64,000 nt of DNA from an uncultured Mobiluncus sp. (GCF_947254095.1 NZ_CAMYBV010000001.1:102596-166595); one strand, 5' to 3'. Counted from the first letter of the stretch, positions 53,250 through 63,502 are shown. Translations and numbers: made by a program. The notes: generated by a model from the sequence alone, not told the origin.

Positions 53250-54287
53250 CTAAAACAGGGCATTTTCGGCCGGTGGGGTGACCCCGAGGTGTTCGCAGCC
53301 TTTCGGGGTGATGGCGCGTCCGCGGTTGGTACGCACCAAAAGGCCCTCTCGAACCAGGAACGGTTCCACGACTTCTTCAATCGTCTCCGGTTCCTCCCCG
53401 ACCGACACCGCAAGGGTGTGCAACCCGACCGGGCCGCCGGCAAACCTCTCTATTACCGCCCGCAAAACACTGCGGTCCAAGCGGTCTAAGCCGAGTTCGT
53501 CGACTTCAAAGAGTTCCAAGGCACGGCGCGCCGACTCCAGGTCACAGCGAGGATGGTCGTGGACCAGGGCAAAGTCGATGACTCGACGCAGCAAACGGTT
53601 TGCCACCCGGGGGGTACCGCGGGAGCGACTGGCGATTTCGCCGGCCGCGTCCTCGGTAATTTCAGCACCCAGCAAACTGGCCGAACGTTTCACGATGAGA
53701 GCCAAATCGGGGGGCTGGTAGGGTTCCAGATGCGCGGTAAAACCGAAACGGTCACGCAGCGGGGCAGGCAGTAGACCCGCCCGAGTCGTGGCTCCGACCA
53801 GCGTAAAGGGCGGCAGAGTCAAAGGAATCGAAGTCGCTCCCGGACCCTTGCCCACCACCACATCGACCCGAAAATCCTCCATCGCCAGGTAAAGCATTTC
53901 TTCGGCGGGACGCGCCAACCGGTGAATTTCGTCGATAAACAACACGTCGCCCTCTTGCAGGGAGGACAGTATGGCCGCTAAATCCCCGGCGTGACCTATA
54001 GCCGGACCGGAAGTCAGGCGCAGCGACGACGACATTTCCGCGGCGATAATCATCGCCAAAGTCGTCTTACCCAGCCCGGGAGGACCCGCTAACAAAACAT
54101 GGTCAGCGGCCTCGCCGCGTTCTTTGGCAGCCGAAAGAACCAGCTGCAACTGGGTCTTGACGATTTTCTGACCGATAAAATCGCTGAGCGTCTTTGGTCG
54201 CAAAGCTGCTTCCGCGGCGCGTTCCGCATCGGGAGCGGAGGAATCGACCAAACGCTGTTCGTAGGAAAAATCTGTATCTTCAGCCAC
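53250..54287 (-). CDS. ruvB: Holliday junction helicase RuvB
   Basis: AAA+ motor driving branch migration. The 345-residue protein has the family start [12 protein letters not shown], Walker [12 protein letters not shown] (about 69-79), Walker [10 protein letters not shown], the beta-hairpin that contacts RuvA, and the C-terminal winged helix with [15 protein letters not shown]. It overlaps ruvA by 8 bases, completing the ruvC-ruvA-ruvB operon. Confidence 0.97.
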   Translation of the reverse strand: MAEDTDFSYEQRLVDSSAPDAERAAEAALRPKTLSDFIGQKIVKTQLQLVLSAAKERGEAADHVLLAGPPGLGKTTLAMIIAAEMSSSLRLTSGPAIGHAGDLAAILSSLQEGDVLFIDEIHRLARPAEEMLYLAMEDFRVDVVVGKGPGATSIPLTLPPFTLVGATTRAGLLPAPLRDRFGFTAHLEPYQPPDLALIVKRSASLLGAEITEDAAGEIASRSRGTPRVANRLLRRVIDFALVHDHPRCDLESARRALELFEVDELGLDRLDRSVLRAVIERFAGGPVGLHTLAVSVGEEPETIEEVVEPFLVREGLLVRTNRGRAITPKGCEHLGVTPPAENALF

Positions 54288-54864
54288 GTTTACTCCCCAG
54301 GTACTTCAAAGCTTCCCGCAGAGCTGTCGGGGCGTCGTTGGCCTGCACCGCGCTGACGGCTTCAGTAGCGAGGGCTTGACTGTAGCCCAGATTGCTCAGT
54401 GCTTCGACGACGGTGGAAGTGTTGAATCCGGCTGCCGTCCCCGCGGGCGCCGCCACGCCGGGAACGCCGCCGAGCTTGTCCCCGATTTCCAGAATCATCC
54501 GTTCGGCAGATTTCTTGCCCACTCCGGGAATACTTTGCAAGGTGGCCACGTCACTGTTAGCTACCGCCGCCGCCAAAGCCTCGGGGCTCAACACTGACAG
54601 GGCAGCCAGACCGAGCTTGGGGCCTATCCCCTTGACCTGCATCAAAGTCGCGAAAGTATCACGTTCCGAGGCAGTGGCAAATCCATAGAGAGTGAGGGAA
54701 TCTTCGCGAACCACCAGGTAGGTTTGCACGGTGGCGACCGTTTCGGGAACCAAAGCGGCCAAAGTGTTGGGGGTGGCAAAAAACTCCAGTCCCAGTCCCC
54801 CCGCCAGAACCGTGGCGCGGTCGAGCTTCTTAGAGACGACTTCCCCTTTAATTATCGAAATCAC
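54280..54864 (-). CDS. ruvA: Holliday junction DNA-binding protein RuvA
   Basis: Tetrameric junction-recognition subunit. The 194-residue protein has the OB-fold start [13 protein letters not shown], two helix-hairpin-helix motifs ([14 protein letters not shown] and [13 protein letters not shown], about 77-120) that hold the DNA backbone, and the flexible C-terminal domain III that binds RuvB. It starts 36 bases after ruvC. Confidence 0.97.
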   Translation of the reverse strand: MISIIKGEVVSKKLDRATVLAGGLGLEFFATPNTLAALVPETVATVQTYLVVREDSLTLYGFATASERDTFATLMQVKGIGPKLGLAALSVLSPEALAAAVANSDVATLQSIPGVGKKSAERMILEIGDKLGGVPGVAAPAGTAAGFNTSTVVEALSNLGYSQALATEAVSAVQANDAPTALREALKYLGSKRG

Positions 54865-54900
54865 TGATTGTCCTCGCGGTTAGAAATTCGAACACTTGTA

Positions 54901-55542
54901 CTATAGCGGTTTCTGGTGCCGCCGCGGATCCACCGCGCCGGAACGTCGAGTTTTTGCTTCCGCTTCCGCCCACAAGCGTTGGGCGGCGGTCAGGTGGGTT
55001 CCGGCCGGAGTTTTCACTTTTCCGCTCAGACTGACGCTAAAGTCTCCGTCTGACCCGGCACCGAGAATCCCCGTACCGCGCCAAGCTTGGGTGATGGCAA
55101 TGGCCAACGCGTCGGCCGCGTCGGCGGGTTTCGGAGGTTTATCCAACCGCAGGATCCGTGCCACCATGGCTTGCACCTGCGCTTTCGAGGCACTCCCATT
55201 GCCGCTCACAGCCGCTTTCACCTCCGAGGGAGTGTGCACCGCCACGGGCAGACCCCGGCGGGCAGCCTCGACCATCGCGATGCCCATAGCCTGCATAGTG
55301 GTAGCCACGGATTGACGATTTTCTTTCGCGAAAGGACGCTCCAGAGCTACGATGTCCGGCTGAAAGCGGGTGATAGCCTCCGCTATGCCTTGCGAAATTT
55401 TCAACAGCCGAAACTGAGTAGCGGTGTTCGGGTCGCTGCGCACGACGTCGACATAGACCAAGGTACACTGCCGACTCGTGTCAAAGTCAACGACCCCGAT
55501 ACCACACCTGGTGATACCGGGGTCGATGCCCAAAACTCTCAT
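54901..55542 (-). CDS. ruvC: Crossover junction endodeoxyribonuclease RuvC
   Basis: Resolves Holliday junctions. The 213-residue protein has the first catalytic Asp in VLGIDPGITRCGIGVV (D7), the Glu in IVALERPFAKENRQSVA, and the C-terminal acids in KPADAADALAIAITQAW. About 45 extra residues, Lys/Arg/Gln rich, follow the nuclease fold. It starts 8 bases after yebC. Confidence 0.96.
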   Translation of the reverse strand: MRVLGIDPGITRCGIGVVDFDTSRQCTLVYVDVVRSDPNTATQFRLLKISQGIAEAITRFQPDIVALERPFAKENRQSVATTMQAMGIAMVEAARRGLPVAVHTPSEVKAAVSGNGSASKAQVQAMVARILRLDKPPKPADAADALAIAITQAWRGTGILGAGSDGDFSVSLSGKVKTPAGTHLTAAQRLWAEAEAKTRRSGAVDPRRHQKPL

Positions 55543-55550
55543 GAAGTTGT

Positions 55551-56312
55551 TTACTCTTCAGCTTCGTATTGTGCGATGACGTCGTCGGAGGCGTCGCCGT
55601 TCATAAACACGTTCTGAACGTCGTCGCTGTCGTCAAGGGCGTCAAACAGGCGCATGACCTTGCGATATGCCTCTAGATCAAGGTCAACCTTAACCGAGGG
55701 AACGAACTGGGATTCGGCCGAATCGTAGTCAATCCCCGCGTCTTGCAAAGCGGTGCGCACCGCCACCAAGTCCGCCGGTTCGGTCTCGATAATAAAGAGT
55801 TCACCGGCATCTTCCACGTCATCGGCACCGGCGGCCAGTACCGCGTCAAGAATCTTGTCCTCGTCCAAGCCGTCGACTTTGGCGACTTCGACGACCCCGC
55901 GGCGGGCGAACTGATAGGACACCGAGCCGGAATCAGCCATGTTGCCACCATTGCGGCTAAAGATGGTACGCACTTCGGACACGGCACGATTCTTGTTATC
56001 GGTCAGGCACTCCACGATGAAACCCACACCACTGGGGCCGTAGCCTTCATAAGTGATGGACTGCCAGTCGGCACCGCCCGATTCAGCGCCGGAACCGCGC
56101 TTCACCGCGCGATCGATGTTATCCGCAGGAACGGAGGATTTCTTGGCTTTCTGAATGGCATCAAAAAGGGTCGGATTACCGGCAGGATCACCTCCGCCGG
56201 TACGCGCCGCCACTTCGATGTTCTTAATCAGGCGCGCAAACAGCTTGCCGCGCTTGGCGTCGATGGCGGCTTTCTTATGTTTTGTGGTGGCCCATTTTGA
56301 GTGACCCGACAT
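55551..56312 (-). CDS. yebC: YebC/PmpR family regulator
   Basis: A 253-residue three-domain protein starting with the signature [20 protein letters not shown] and containing [20 protein letters not shown] and [19 protein letters not shown]. Members act as DNA-binding regulators or, as shown more recently for some, in translation of proline-rich stretches. The strong AAGGAGA ribosome site precedes the ATG. Its place ahead of ruvC is conserved. The gap to sdaA contains AT-rich sequence (TTTTATTAAAATG) that could serve as a promoter. Confidence 0.95.
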   Translation of the reverse strand: MSGHSKWATTKHKKAAIDAKRGKLFARLIKNIEVAARTGGGDPAGNPTLFDAIQKAKKSSVPADNIDRAVKRGSGAESGGADWQSITYEGYGPSGVGFIVECLTDNKNRAVSEVRTIFSRNGGNMADSGSVSYQFARRGVVEVAKVDGLDEDKILDAVLAAGADDVEDAGELFIIETEPADLVAVRTALQDAGIDYDSAESQFVPSVKVDLDLEAYRKVMRLFDALDDSDDVQNVFMNGDASDDVIAQYEAEE

Positions 56313-56380
56313 TGGTGTATCTCCTTAAACTTCTTGCCTATAACAAAGACATTTTAATAAAACATTCCTCGCATCGTCTA

Positions 56381-56422
56381 ACTGAGGTTACCGCAAATCC
56401 GACTTAATTCCCGAACCTCAGT
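56381..56422 (-). terminator. 9-bp stem with a 24-base loop after sdaA
   Basis: ACTGAGGTT (56381-56389) and AACCTCAGT (56414-56422) pair perfectly. It lies about 40 bases past the sdaA stop with no U tract. It may be a U-less terminator separating sdaA from the yebC-ruv operon; the long loop makes this tentative. Confidence 0.4.
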
Positions 56423-56462
56423 CGCGGGAAACCCGAATTTCAGCCCTCGAGCGAACCATTTC

Positions 56463-57908
56463 TCAGCATTCCACGACGTTAACCGCCAGTCCCCCGGTGG
56501 CAGTTTCTTTGTATTTCGAGCTCATATCCAAGCCGGTTTCGTACATAGTTTCGATGACTTCGTCAAAGCTGACCCGATGTGTTCCGTCTCCCCACAAGCT
56601 CATCCGGGCGGCGTTGATGGCGTGAACTGCGGCGATGGCATTGCGCTCGATACAGGGCACCTGCACCAGTCCTCCGATAGGATCGCAGGTCAGACCCAGA
56701 TTATGCTCCATCGCGATTTCAGCCGCGTTCTCAATTTGATGGGGACTGCCCCCCAGAGCCGCCGCCAAACCTCCCGCAGCCATCGCCGCCGCGGATCCGA
56801 CTTCACCTTGGCAGCCGACTTCCGCCCCGGCCACGGAGGCGTTCGTTTTAATGATTCCACCCACAGCTCCGGCTACCGTCAGGTAGTCCCGTTGTGCCGG
56901 GCCGCATTTCGTTTCCACTTCGGGACAAAACCACTGCAGGTAGCGTCCCACCGCGGCCACGATACCCGCTGAGCCGTTCGTGGGGGCTCGCACCACCATT
57001 CCGCCAGCCGCGTTTTCCTCATTCACCGACAGCGCCCACAGATTCACCCAATCCATCGCCCGCATGGGATCTTGGGCGAAACTGCGCCAGATGGCGGGGG
57101 TTCCGGGCTTGCCGTCACGAGCCCGCAAGTGAGCGAACAGCCGGTGGGCTCGGCGCGGCACGGACAATCCGCCTGGCAGGATAGCCTCCGTGTTCGCGCA
57201 GCCATTATCGATGCATTTGTTCATCATCTTGCGCAAATTGTCCAGCCCGTGTCCCAACTCTGCACGGGTCATGCGGCTCAACTCGTTGGCACGCACCAGG
57301 TCGCCGAGGGATTTGCCCTCGCTTTGCGCCAATTGCAGAAGGTCGTCCATAGAGTTGTACGGGTAAGGCACGGCAGTTGCGGCGGTACTTTCATCCAGTG
57401 AGGTCAGCTCTCCGGGTTCCCCACAATCCGCCTCGTCACGGGTGACAAATCCTCCACCAATCGAGTAGTAGCGTTTCGAAAAAATGACCTGGGTGTCGTC
57501 GTAGGCTCGAATCACCAAAGAATTGGCATGGAACGGGGCTATTGTCTGCGGTCGAAAAAGCAAATCCCGTTCAAAACAGAAAGGAACCGTCAATCCGCCC
57601 GGCAAGACTAGTGACCCCTCGGGAGTCACCGCATCTAACAGACGCGCCACCCCACCAGGCTGGACCGTAGCGGGAATGAAACCGGAGAGCCCACACAGCA
57701 CGGCGCCATCACTGAGGTGGCCGCGGCCGGTGGCACCCAAAGAACCCTGGAGCTCAATCTCCAGACGCTGGAAAGGCTGGCCGGAATCAAGCAACAGTGC
57801 CGCGAAATCCGCTCCGGCCCGCATCGGACCGACGGTGTGCGAAGCGGAGGGGCCGACACCGACTTGGATAACATCGAACACGGAAAGCGAGGAAGCGAGC
57901 ATAAACAT
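56463..57908 (-). CDS. sdaA: L-serine ammonia-lyase (serine deaminase), iron-sulfur type
   Basis: Deaminates serine to pyruvate and ammonia with an oxygen-sensitive [4Fe-4S] cluster. The 481-residue single-chain enzyme has VFDVIQVGVGPSASHTVGPM at the start (beta domain), GCQGEVGSAAAMAAGGLAAA (alpha domain), and the cluster cysteines in TKCGPAQRD and GLTCDPIGGLVQVPCIERN. The start at ATG 57908 is uncertain by a few codons, because TTG 57911 and ATG 57902 are adjacent. It breaks the usual pdxS-pdxT-yebC order and has a possibly structured leader. Confidence 0.95.
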   Translation of the reverse strand: MFMLASSLSVFDVIQVGVGPSASHTVGPMRAGADFAALLLDSGQPFQRLEIELQGSLGATGRGHLSDGAVLCGLSGFIPATVQPGGVARLLDAVTPEGSLVLPGGLTVPFCFERDLLFRPQTIAPFHANSLVIRAYDDTQVIFSKRYYSIGGGFVTRDEADCGEPGELTSLDESTAATAVPYPYNSMDDLLQLAQSEGKSLGDLVRANELSRMTRAELGHGLDNLRKMMNKCIDNGCANTEAILPGGLSVPRRAHRLFAHLRARDGKPGTPAIWRSFAQDPMRAMDWVNLWALSVNEENAAGGMVVRAPTNGSAGIVAAVGRYLQWFCPEVETKCGPAQRDYLTVAGAVGGIIKTNASVAGAEVGCQGEVGSAAAMAAGGLAAALGGSPHQIENAAEIAMEHNLGLTCDPIGGLVQVPCIERNAIAAVHAINAARMSLWGDGTHRVSFDEVIETMYETGLDMSSKYKETATGGLAVNVVEC

Positions 57909-58007
57909 CAATTTTAGCCCGAAACCTGCCCCGGGGATAGCACCACTCTGTCGATTGCTAATCTCGCGACACCAGGAGCACGCCTCTATCGCCAGTCAGA
58001 CTGATGA

Positions 58008-58029
58008 ACTACGTTCAGGAATACGTAGT
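58008..58029 (-). promoter_or_regulatory. Hairpin in the sdaA upstream region
   Basis: ACTACGT and ACGTAGT pair around an 8-base loop, about 105 bases upstream of sdaA and 54 bases past the NUDIX gene. It could be a terminator for the NUDIX gene or part of a longer sdaA leader; downstream a TGTCG/CGACA stem nested inside GATAG/CTATC can also be drawn (within 57938-57992). It does not match a riboswitch I know. Confidence 0.35.
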
Positions 58030-58082
58030 GACTATGAACCGCAAGTCCTGGTCTTTGACCGGGCACCAAACGTTTAACCAAC

Positions 58083-58715
58083 TCAGTGGCGTTTCCCGAC
58101 GGTACCTTCGCTGATTTCTGGGCAGGTCCCGTCCCAGCCTCGCACCCATCCGCGAGCCAGGGAAACCAAATCCAGCGGGTATACCACTGCCCCGCCAGCT
58201 ATTTCACGTTGTAAAGCGTCGAGGTCCCACCATTTCATTTCATCTAAAACTTCCCGTTCGACCGCAGTAAACCCGTCACGCACGAACACGGGCGCCCCGG
58301 GAAGCCTAGTGAGAAAGAAGAGTTCGTCCTGACGGCAGGTCAAGGCGTGAAAGTCGAAGGTGGCGTGACGGCGCAGCACCGGCCCAACCAGCGCATCTGG
58401 ACTCAGGCGGTAGCCAGTTTCTTCAAAGAACTCCCGCACGGCTCCGTCTCGCGGGTCCTCCCCCGCTTCCAGACCGCCCCCGACTGTGAACCACCACCAG
58501 TGCTCGAAGTCAGAAAAGTCATGTCCGCGCAACAACAGCAGCTCATCGCGGCTGTTGAAAGCCACGACTCGCGCCGCTTGGCGATGATAATAGCCGGCCT
58601 CGTCCCGGGGCCATTCCCGCAGGAAATAGTCGTCAATAGAGGTTTCGGTGTCGTTGTCAGGCCTAGCGTTCGGCGCAGTTTCGCCGTGCCCGCCGGAGTG
58701 CAAAAACTCGTCCAT
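58083..58715 (-). CDS. NUDIX hydrolase
   Basis: A 210-residue pyrophosphohydrolase. The NUDIX box is complete, with GLEAGEDPRDGAVREFFEET (GX5EX7REUXEEXGU) at about 76-97. The N-terminal 40 residues are charged and of unknown role. The flanking sequence has HYRQAARVVAF-like strands and a CRQDELFFLTRLP segment. The substrate is not predictable; a nucleotide or nucleotide sugar is typical. It lies 30 bases after pdxT on the same strand and may be co-transcribed. Confidence 0.92.
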   Translation of the reverse strand: MDEFLHSGGHGETAPNARPDNDTETSIDDYFLREWPRDEAGYYHRQAARVVAFNSRDELLLLRGHDFSDFEHWWWFTVGGGLEAGEDPRDGAVREFFEETGYRLSPDALVGPVLRRHATFDFHALTCRQDELFFLTRLPGAPVFVRDGFTAVEREVLDEMKWWDLDALQREIAGGAVVYPLDLVSLARGWVRGWDGTCPEISEGTVGKRH

Positions 58716-58745
58716 GACCTGTTCCCTCGCCCCTTCGGTGTCGTC

Positions 58746-59366
58746 TCAGTCAGCTTGAGTTTTCACAAGGTTCAGGAAGTAGCGGTGTACGCGCAGGTCG
58801 TCAGTGACTTCGGGGTGGAATGAGGTCGCCAGCAAGGGGCCTTGGCGGACCGCCACCACGCGCGGAGCCGACTGCGGGGTCTGTTGCCAAGTCGAGAGCA
58901 CTTCCACCCCCGCTCCGACTGATTCCACCCAGGGGGCGCGAATGAATACAGCTGGAAGGGGCTGGTCGCCACCAAAAGAACGAGGGTCGACAAAACTTTG
59001 CGCCGAATCGACTTGCCGGCCAAACGCATTGCGCCGCACGACCACGTCCAATCCCCCCAAAGTTTCTTGCCCCTCGATTCCGTCAACAATGTGGTCCGCC
59101 AGCATAATCATGCCCGCGCAGCTACCATAAATGGCTTTTCCACTGTGGACAAAGGCTTTCAACGGTTCGAACAGGTCGAAGGCGCGCGCCAACTTGTACA
59201 TGGTGGTCGATTCTCCCCCGGGAATAATCAATCCATCCAAATCCTGCAGGTGGGAGGGAACTTTTACCTCCACCGGTACGGCTCCTAGCACGCGCAAAGC
59301 CTGCACGTGCTCAACCACCGAACCTTGCAGAGCGAGGACACCCACGCGCCATTGATTTTGCTCCAA
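58746..59366 (-). CDS. pdxT: Pyridoxal 5'-phosphate synthase glutaminase subunit PdxT
   Basis: Supplies ammonia to PdxS in deoxyxylulose-independent PLP synthesis. Class I amidotransferase with VGVLALQGSVVEHVQAL at the start, IPGGESTTMYKLARAF, the nucleophile Cys in GSCAGMIMLA, and the His/Glu pair in SFHPEVTDD. The protein is about 206 residues from the TTG at 59366, chosen because AGAAAAGAAAG stands just upstream; the frame is open to a TTG at 59396 and the true start could also be the GTG of WRVGVLALQG. pdxS lies directly upstream. Confidence 0.94.
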   Translation of the reverse strand: MEQNQWRVGVLALQGSVVEHVQALRVLGAVPVEVKVPSHLQDLDGLIIPGGESTTMYKLARAFDLFEPLKAFVHSGKAIYGSCAGMIMLADHIVDGIEGQETLGGLDVVVRRNAFGRQVDSAQSFVDPRSFGGDQPLPAVFIRAPWVESVGAGVEVLSTWQQTPQSAPRVVAVRQGPLLATSFHPEVTDDLRVHRYFLNLVKTQAD

Positions 59367-59415
59367 AATCTTTCTTTTCTCTGGCGTTTTTGGCAAAAAT
59401 CAGTAATACCGCGGA

Positions 59416-60315
59416 TTACCAACCGCGCTGAGCCAGGCGCGCGTCGTCGGGAATGTCGTGAACGTTGATGCCGACCATAGCTTCGCCCAAGGAACGGGAC
59501 ACCTCGGCGACGACTTCCGGTTCGTTGTAGCGGGCTGTGGCTTTGACAATCGCCGCCGCGCGCTTCGCCGGATCGCCCGACTTAAAGATGCCGGACCCCA
59601 CGAACACACCTTCGGAACCCAGCTGCATCATCAATGCCGCGTCAGCCGGGGTGGCGATACCGCCCGCGGTGAACAGCACGACCGGCAGCTTCCCGGTTTC
59701 CGCAACCTCTTTGACCAGCGGATAGGGAGCCTGCAATTCCTTGGCGGCATCAAACAGCTCATCGGGACGCATGGTGGTCAGCCGGTTGATTTGCGAAGTC
59801 ATGGTGCGCATATGGGTTACCGCGTTGGACACGTCACCGGTACCGGCTTCGCCCTTGGAACGAATCATGGCTGCGCCCTCGCTGATACGGCGCAAAGCCT
59901 CACCGAGGTTAGTGGCTCCGCACACAAAGGGCACGGTGAAATCCCACTTGTTGATGTGATGCTTGTAGTCGGCAGGGGTCAAGACTTCGGACTCGTCAAT
60001 GTAGTCCACCCCCAGGCTCTGCAACACCTGAGCTTCCGCAAAATGGCCAATCCGGGCTTTTGCCATCACGGGAATAGACACCGCGTTGATGATGCCGTCA
60101 ATCAGATCAGGGTCGCTCATCCGCGCGACGCCGCCTTCAGCCCGAATATCCGCCGGAACACGCTCCAAAGCCATCACCGCAACGGCACCGGCATCTTGGG
60201 CAATCTTGGCCTGCTCCGCATTGACGACATCCATAATGACACCGCCCTTGAGCATTTGAGCCATGCCCCGCTTCACCAAATCAGTCCCGGTTCCTTGCGC
60301 CAGTTGATCAGACAT
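59416..60315 (-). CDS. pdxS: Pyridoxal 5'-phosphate synthase subunit PdxS
   Basis: Catalytic TIM-barrel subunit that forms PLP from ribose 5-phosphate, glyceraldehyde 3-phosphate and ammonia. The 299-residue protein has [20 protein letters not shown] (25-44), the Lys in [16 protein letters not shown], the active-site [19 protein letters not shown], and the flexible [16 protein letters not shown] loop. AGGAAAG precedes the ATG. The pdxS-pdxT pair makes the organism independent of vitamin B6. Confidence 0.97.
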   Translation of the reverse strand: MSDQLAQGTGTDLVKRGMAQMLKGGVIMDVVNAEQAKIAQDAGAVAVMALERVPADIRAEGGVARMSDPDLIDGIINAVSIPVMAKARIGHFAEAQVLQSLGVDYIDESEVLTPADYKHHINKWDFTVPFVCGATNLGEALRRISEGAAMIRSKGEAGTGDVSNAVTHMRTMTSQINRLTTMRPDELFDAAKELQAPYPLVKEVAETGKLPVVLFTAGGIATPADAALMMQLGSEGVFVGSGIFKSGDPAKRAAAIVKATARYNEPEVVAEVSRSLGEAMVGINVHDIPDDARLAQRGW

Positions 60316-60376
60316 TTTGCCTTCTTTCCTTGTTCAAATTCTGGTTACGATTTCTCAGTCGTCCCTATTTTAGCGA

Positions 60377-60850
60377 TTACTGCACGATATCGGCGAAACC
60401 GGCCGACACCACTTGTGCCAAATCCTGAGGATTAAGCACAATTTGCCGGCCACGCAACCCTGCCGAAACATAGAACTTATCGTGCAAAACGGCGGTTTCT
60501 TCGATGACGGTAGGGAACAATTTTTTCATCCCCAACGGGGAGCATCCCCCGCGGATGTACCCCGTCACGTCCCGCAGCGTCCGCCAGTTGATGAGCTGGA
60601 CATGTTTCACGCCGAAATGCGCGGCGGTCTTTTTCAAATCCAGTTCGGCATCGGCGGGAACGACCGCGACGTAGTGTCCGCCCTGCCCGTCCTCCAACAC
60701 CAGGGTCTTGTAGATGAGTTCGGCGGAAATTCCCAAGACTTCGGCGGTATGCAGTGCGCCGATGTCCCCGTCCGTGGGGTAGCTCGAGGTTTCATAAGCT
60801 ACCCCGGCGCTGTCCAACAGTCGCATCGCGTTGGTCTTGGTGGTTTTCAT
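60377..60850 (-). CDS. YbaK/EbsC-type aminoacyl-tRNA deacylase
   Basis: A 157-residue editing protein of the YbaK (Cys-tRNA-Pro deacylase) type. It has MKTTKTNAMRLLDSAGVAYE at the start, the substrate-binding Lys in LIYKTLVLEDGQGG, GCSPLGMKKLFPTVIEETA, and the VSAGLRGRQIVLNPQDL tail with the GR.G pattern. It hydrolyses mischarged tRNA-Pro, usually carrying Cys or Ala. It stands in the place where mycobacteria have pgsA after the thrS-HIT pair. Confidence 0.92.
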   Translation of the reverse strand: MKTTKTNAMRLLDSAGVAYETSSYPTDGDIGALHTAEVLGISAELIYKTLVLEDGQGGHYVAVVPADAELDLKKTAAHFGVKHVQLINWRTLRDVTGYIRGGCSPLGMKKLFPTVIEETAVLHDKFYVSAGLRGRQIVLNPQDLAQVVSAGFADIVQ

Positions 60851-60892
60851 CGTGATTGAGCTGCAGTTTCACAAGTCCCGTGCCGGGAGATT

Positions 60893-61450
60893 TCAGATTT
60901 CGCGCGGCTGCCAGTCACCGAACGCCTCAGCCAGAACTTTGCGGGTCTGGCCTAACAGTTCCGGGACAGCTTTCGTGCGCGCCACGATGGGAAAGAAATT
61001 CGCGTCCCCCGCCCAGCGCGGCACGATGTGTTGATGCAGGTGACCCGCAATTCCGGCACCCGCGACCGCGCCCTGATTCATCCCCAGGTTAAAGCCTTGC
61101 GGCGCTTTGACCTGGCGAATGACCTCCATCGTATGCGCGGTCAGTTCACCAAATTCGATGCGTTCAGCAAAGTCCAAATCGGTGTAGTCAGGAACGTGAC
61201 GGTAAGGCAAAACCAGAACATGGCCGGGATTGTAGGGAAACAGGTTCATCACCACGAAGCAAGTCTTGCCCCGATACACAATCAGGTTCTGTTCGTCATC
61301 GCCTTTCGGACCCTCGCAAAACGGGCACGCTTTCACGTCACGATGTGGCCCATCGTCAATGTACACCATCCGATGAGGGGTCCACAAGCGCTCCAGTCCG
61401 TCAGTTTGCGCGCCGAAGTTGTCGCTTGATTCCGCGGGTAAGTCAGTCAT
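60893..61450 (-). CDS. HIT-family hydrolase/AP4A phosphorylase-like
   Basis: A 185-residue HIT protein. The triad motif is AGHLHQHIVPRWAGDANFF (H-x-H-x-H), followed by VARTKAVPELL as in mycobacterial Rv2613c, which phosphorolyses diadenosine tetraphosphate. The N-terminal CPFCEGPKGDDEQN has a CxxC pair that may bind zinc. The gene starts one base past the thrS stop, the usual thrS-HIT arrangement. Confidence 0.94.
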   Translation of the reverse strand: MTDLPAESSDNFGAQTDGLERLWTPHRMVYIDDGPHRDVKACPFCEGPKGDDEQNLIVYRGKTCFVVMNLFPYNPGHVLVLPYRHVPDYTDLDFAERIEFGELTAHTMEVIRQVKAPQGFNLGMNQGAVAGAGIAGHLHQHIVPRWAGDANFFPIVARTKAVPELLGQTRKVLAEAFGDWQPREI

Positions 61451-61451
61451 G

Positions 61452-63461
61452 TTAATCGTTCCTGCGGCTGCGGATGGCCTCCAGGATTTCCGCTATCGCC
61501 TGGTCAATCGGGACACCGTTCTTTTGCTCCCCGCCGCGGTACCTAAAGGACACTGCGTTCGCCTGGGCGTCCTCCCCGCCGGCGATGAGCGTGAAAGGAA
61601 TCTTGTCCTTGGCGGCGTTGCGGATTTTCTTGCCGAAACGGTCATCTGTCTCATCGACCTCGACCCGCACATTTTCCGCCCGCAGCCGGTTCGCAATGTC
61701 GTCGCAGTAGTCGTTGAAAGCCTCTGCCACCGGCACCAAACGCACCTGCACCGGCGCCAGCCAAGCCGGGAACGCTCCGGCGTAGTGTTCGGTAAGCACC
61801 CCAAAAAAGCGCTCGATAGAACCGAATAGGGCGCGGTGAATCATCACGGGACGCTGCCGAGTGCCATCGGCTGCGGTGTATTCCAAATCAAAACGTTCGG
61901 GCAGGTTGAAGTCCAGCTGAATGGTCGACATCTGCCAGGTCCGCCCAATCGCGTCGCGGGCTTGCACGGAAATCTTGGGACCGTAGAACGCCGCCCCCTC
62001 GGGATCCGGCACCAACTCTAAGCCCGAGGCTGTAGCGACTTCCGCCAACGTATTGGTCGCCTCCTCCCAGATTTCGTCCGTGCCCACGAACTTGTGCGGA
62101 TCCTTCGTGGACAGCTCCAGATAAAAGTCATCCAAACCGTAGTCTTTGAGCAAATCCAGCACGAAGTTCAACAGTTTCGTTAACTCGTCTTTCATCTGTT
62201 CGCGCGTGCAATAGATGTGGCTGTCATCTTGGGTAAAGCCGCGTCCGCGGGTCAGGCCGTGAACCACACCGGATTTTTCGTAACGGTAAACGGTACCGAA
62301 TTCGAACAAACGTAGCGGCAGCTCTCGATAGGAACGTGAACGGGATTTATAGATGAGATTGTGCATAGGGCAGTTCATGGGCTTCAAGTAATAGTCGAAG
62401 CCTTCCTTGGTGACGTTGCCCTGGTCGTCGCATTCCTCGTCCACACGCATGGGCGGAAACATGCCGTCTTTGTACCATTCCAGGTGGCCCGACGTTTCAA
62501 ACAGCTGCCCCTTGGTGACGTGCGGAGTGTAGACGAAGGAGTACCCCTCCTCGAGGTGGCGGCGCCGAGAATAGTTTTCCATCTCCATGCGCACCATCGC
62601 GCCCTTGGGGTGGAACACCGCCAAGCCGGAACCGATTTCCTCCGGGAAACTGAACAAGTCAAGCTCATTGCCCAGCCGGCGGTGGTCGCGTTTGGCGGCC
62701 TCCTCCATGCGGGTCACGTACTCTTTCAGGTCGTCTTTGGTCGCCCAAGCGGTGCCATAGATACGTTGCAGGGAGTCGTTGGCTTGGTCGGCGCGCCAGT
62801 ATGCGGCCGACACCTTCATCAGCTTAAACACCCCGTTCAGCAGACGGGTCGAAGGTACATGCGGGCCGCGGCACAAGTCCTTCCAGGCTACCTCACCGTT
62901 CTTGCGCACGTTGTCGTAAATCGTTAGTTCGGTGCCACCGACTTCCACCGACGCTCCGGCAGCAGCCTGATCATTGTCCGCGTCCGATCCTTTCAAACCA
63001 ATCAATTCCAGCTTGTAGGGCTGATCGGCGAGTTCTTGGCGGCCTTCCTCTTCGGTGACGACCCGGCGCACAAACTTTTGGTCTTCTTTACAAATCCGCG
63101 CCATGTATTTTTCAATGGCTTTCAAGTCTTCCGGGGTGAAAGGCTCGTCAACGCCAAAATCGTAGTAAAAGCCGTTTTCGATGAAAGGACCGATGCCGTA
63201 CCTTACGTTCGGGCGAACCTGCTTGACCGCCTGGGCCATCACGTGAGTGCAGGAGTGTCGTAAAATGTTCAAGCCCATCTCGGAGTCAATTGTGATGGCT
63301 TCAACCGTGTCCCCGTCTTGAAGTTCGCGATACAGGTCGCGGGCCTGACCATTGATGAAGTAAGCAATGACTTCCTTGCGGTCCCGGTACAGGTCCTCGC
63401 CGGTGGTGGTGGATTCAATCTGGGTTGCTTTCCCGTCAATAGTGACGTTAATCTCGGACAC
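61452..63461 (-). CDS. thrS: Threonyl-tRNA synthetase ThrS
   Basis: Class II synthetase, 669 residues. It has an N-terminal TGS domain ([18 protein letters not shown]), the editing domain with [13 protein letters not shown] and its HxxxH motif, a catalytic core with [20 protein letters not shown] including the zinc Cys, [20 protein letters not shown], and a C-terminal anticodon domain. GTG at 63461 is the start, with GAAAGG 6 bases upstream. A T-box leader was looked for upstream and not recognised. Confidence 0.97.
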   Translation of the reverse strand: MSEINVTIDGKATQIESTTTGEDLYRDRKEVIAYFINGQARDLYRELQDGDTVEAITIDSEMGLNILRHSCTHVMAQAVKQVRPNVRYGIGPFIENGFYYDFGVDEPFTPEDLKAIEKYMARICKEDQKFVRRVVTEEEGRQELADQPYKLELIGLKGSDADNDQAAAGASVEVGGTELTIYDNVRKNGEVAWKDLCRGPHVPSTRLLNGVFKLMKVSAAYWRADQANDSLQRIYGTAWATKDDLKEYVTRMEEAAKRDHRRLGNELDLFSFPEEIGSGLAVFHPKGAMVRMEMENYSRRRHLEEGYSFVYTPHVTKGQLFETSGHLEWYKDGMFPPMRVDEECDDQGNVTKEGFDYYLKPMNCPMHNLIYKSRSRSYRELPLRLFEFGTVYRYEKSGVVHGLTRGRGFTQDDSHIYCTREQMKDELTKLLNFVLDLLKDYGLDDFYLELSTKDPHKFVGTDEIWEEATNTLAEVATASGLELVPDPEGAAFYGPKISVQARDAIGRTWQMSTIQLDFNLPERFDLEYTAADGTRQRPVMIHRALFGSIERFFGVLTEHYAGAFPAWLAPVQVRLVPVAEAFNDYCDDIANRLRAENVRVEVDETDDRFGKKIRNAAKDKIPFTLIAGGEDAQANAVSFRYRGGEQKNGVPIDQAIAEILEAIRSRRND

Positions 63462-63496
63462 TTTGCGCCTTTCTCAGTCTGGGTTTACTAAACAAT

Positions 63497-63502
63497 CTTA
63501 TA
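63497..63502 (-). promoter_or_regulatory. Putative -10 element of thrS
   Basis: TATAAG on the minus strand, about 36 bases before the thrS start. No good -35 hexamer was found at the usual distance. Confidence 0.3.

Noticed and set aside
57912..58082. tRNA or known riboswitch upstream of sdaA
   Set aside because: No cloverleaf with a TTCGA-type loop can be drawn, and glycine or other known aptamer motifs are absent.
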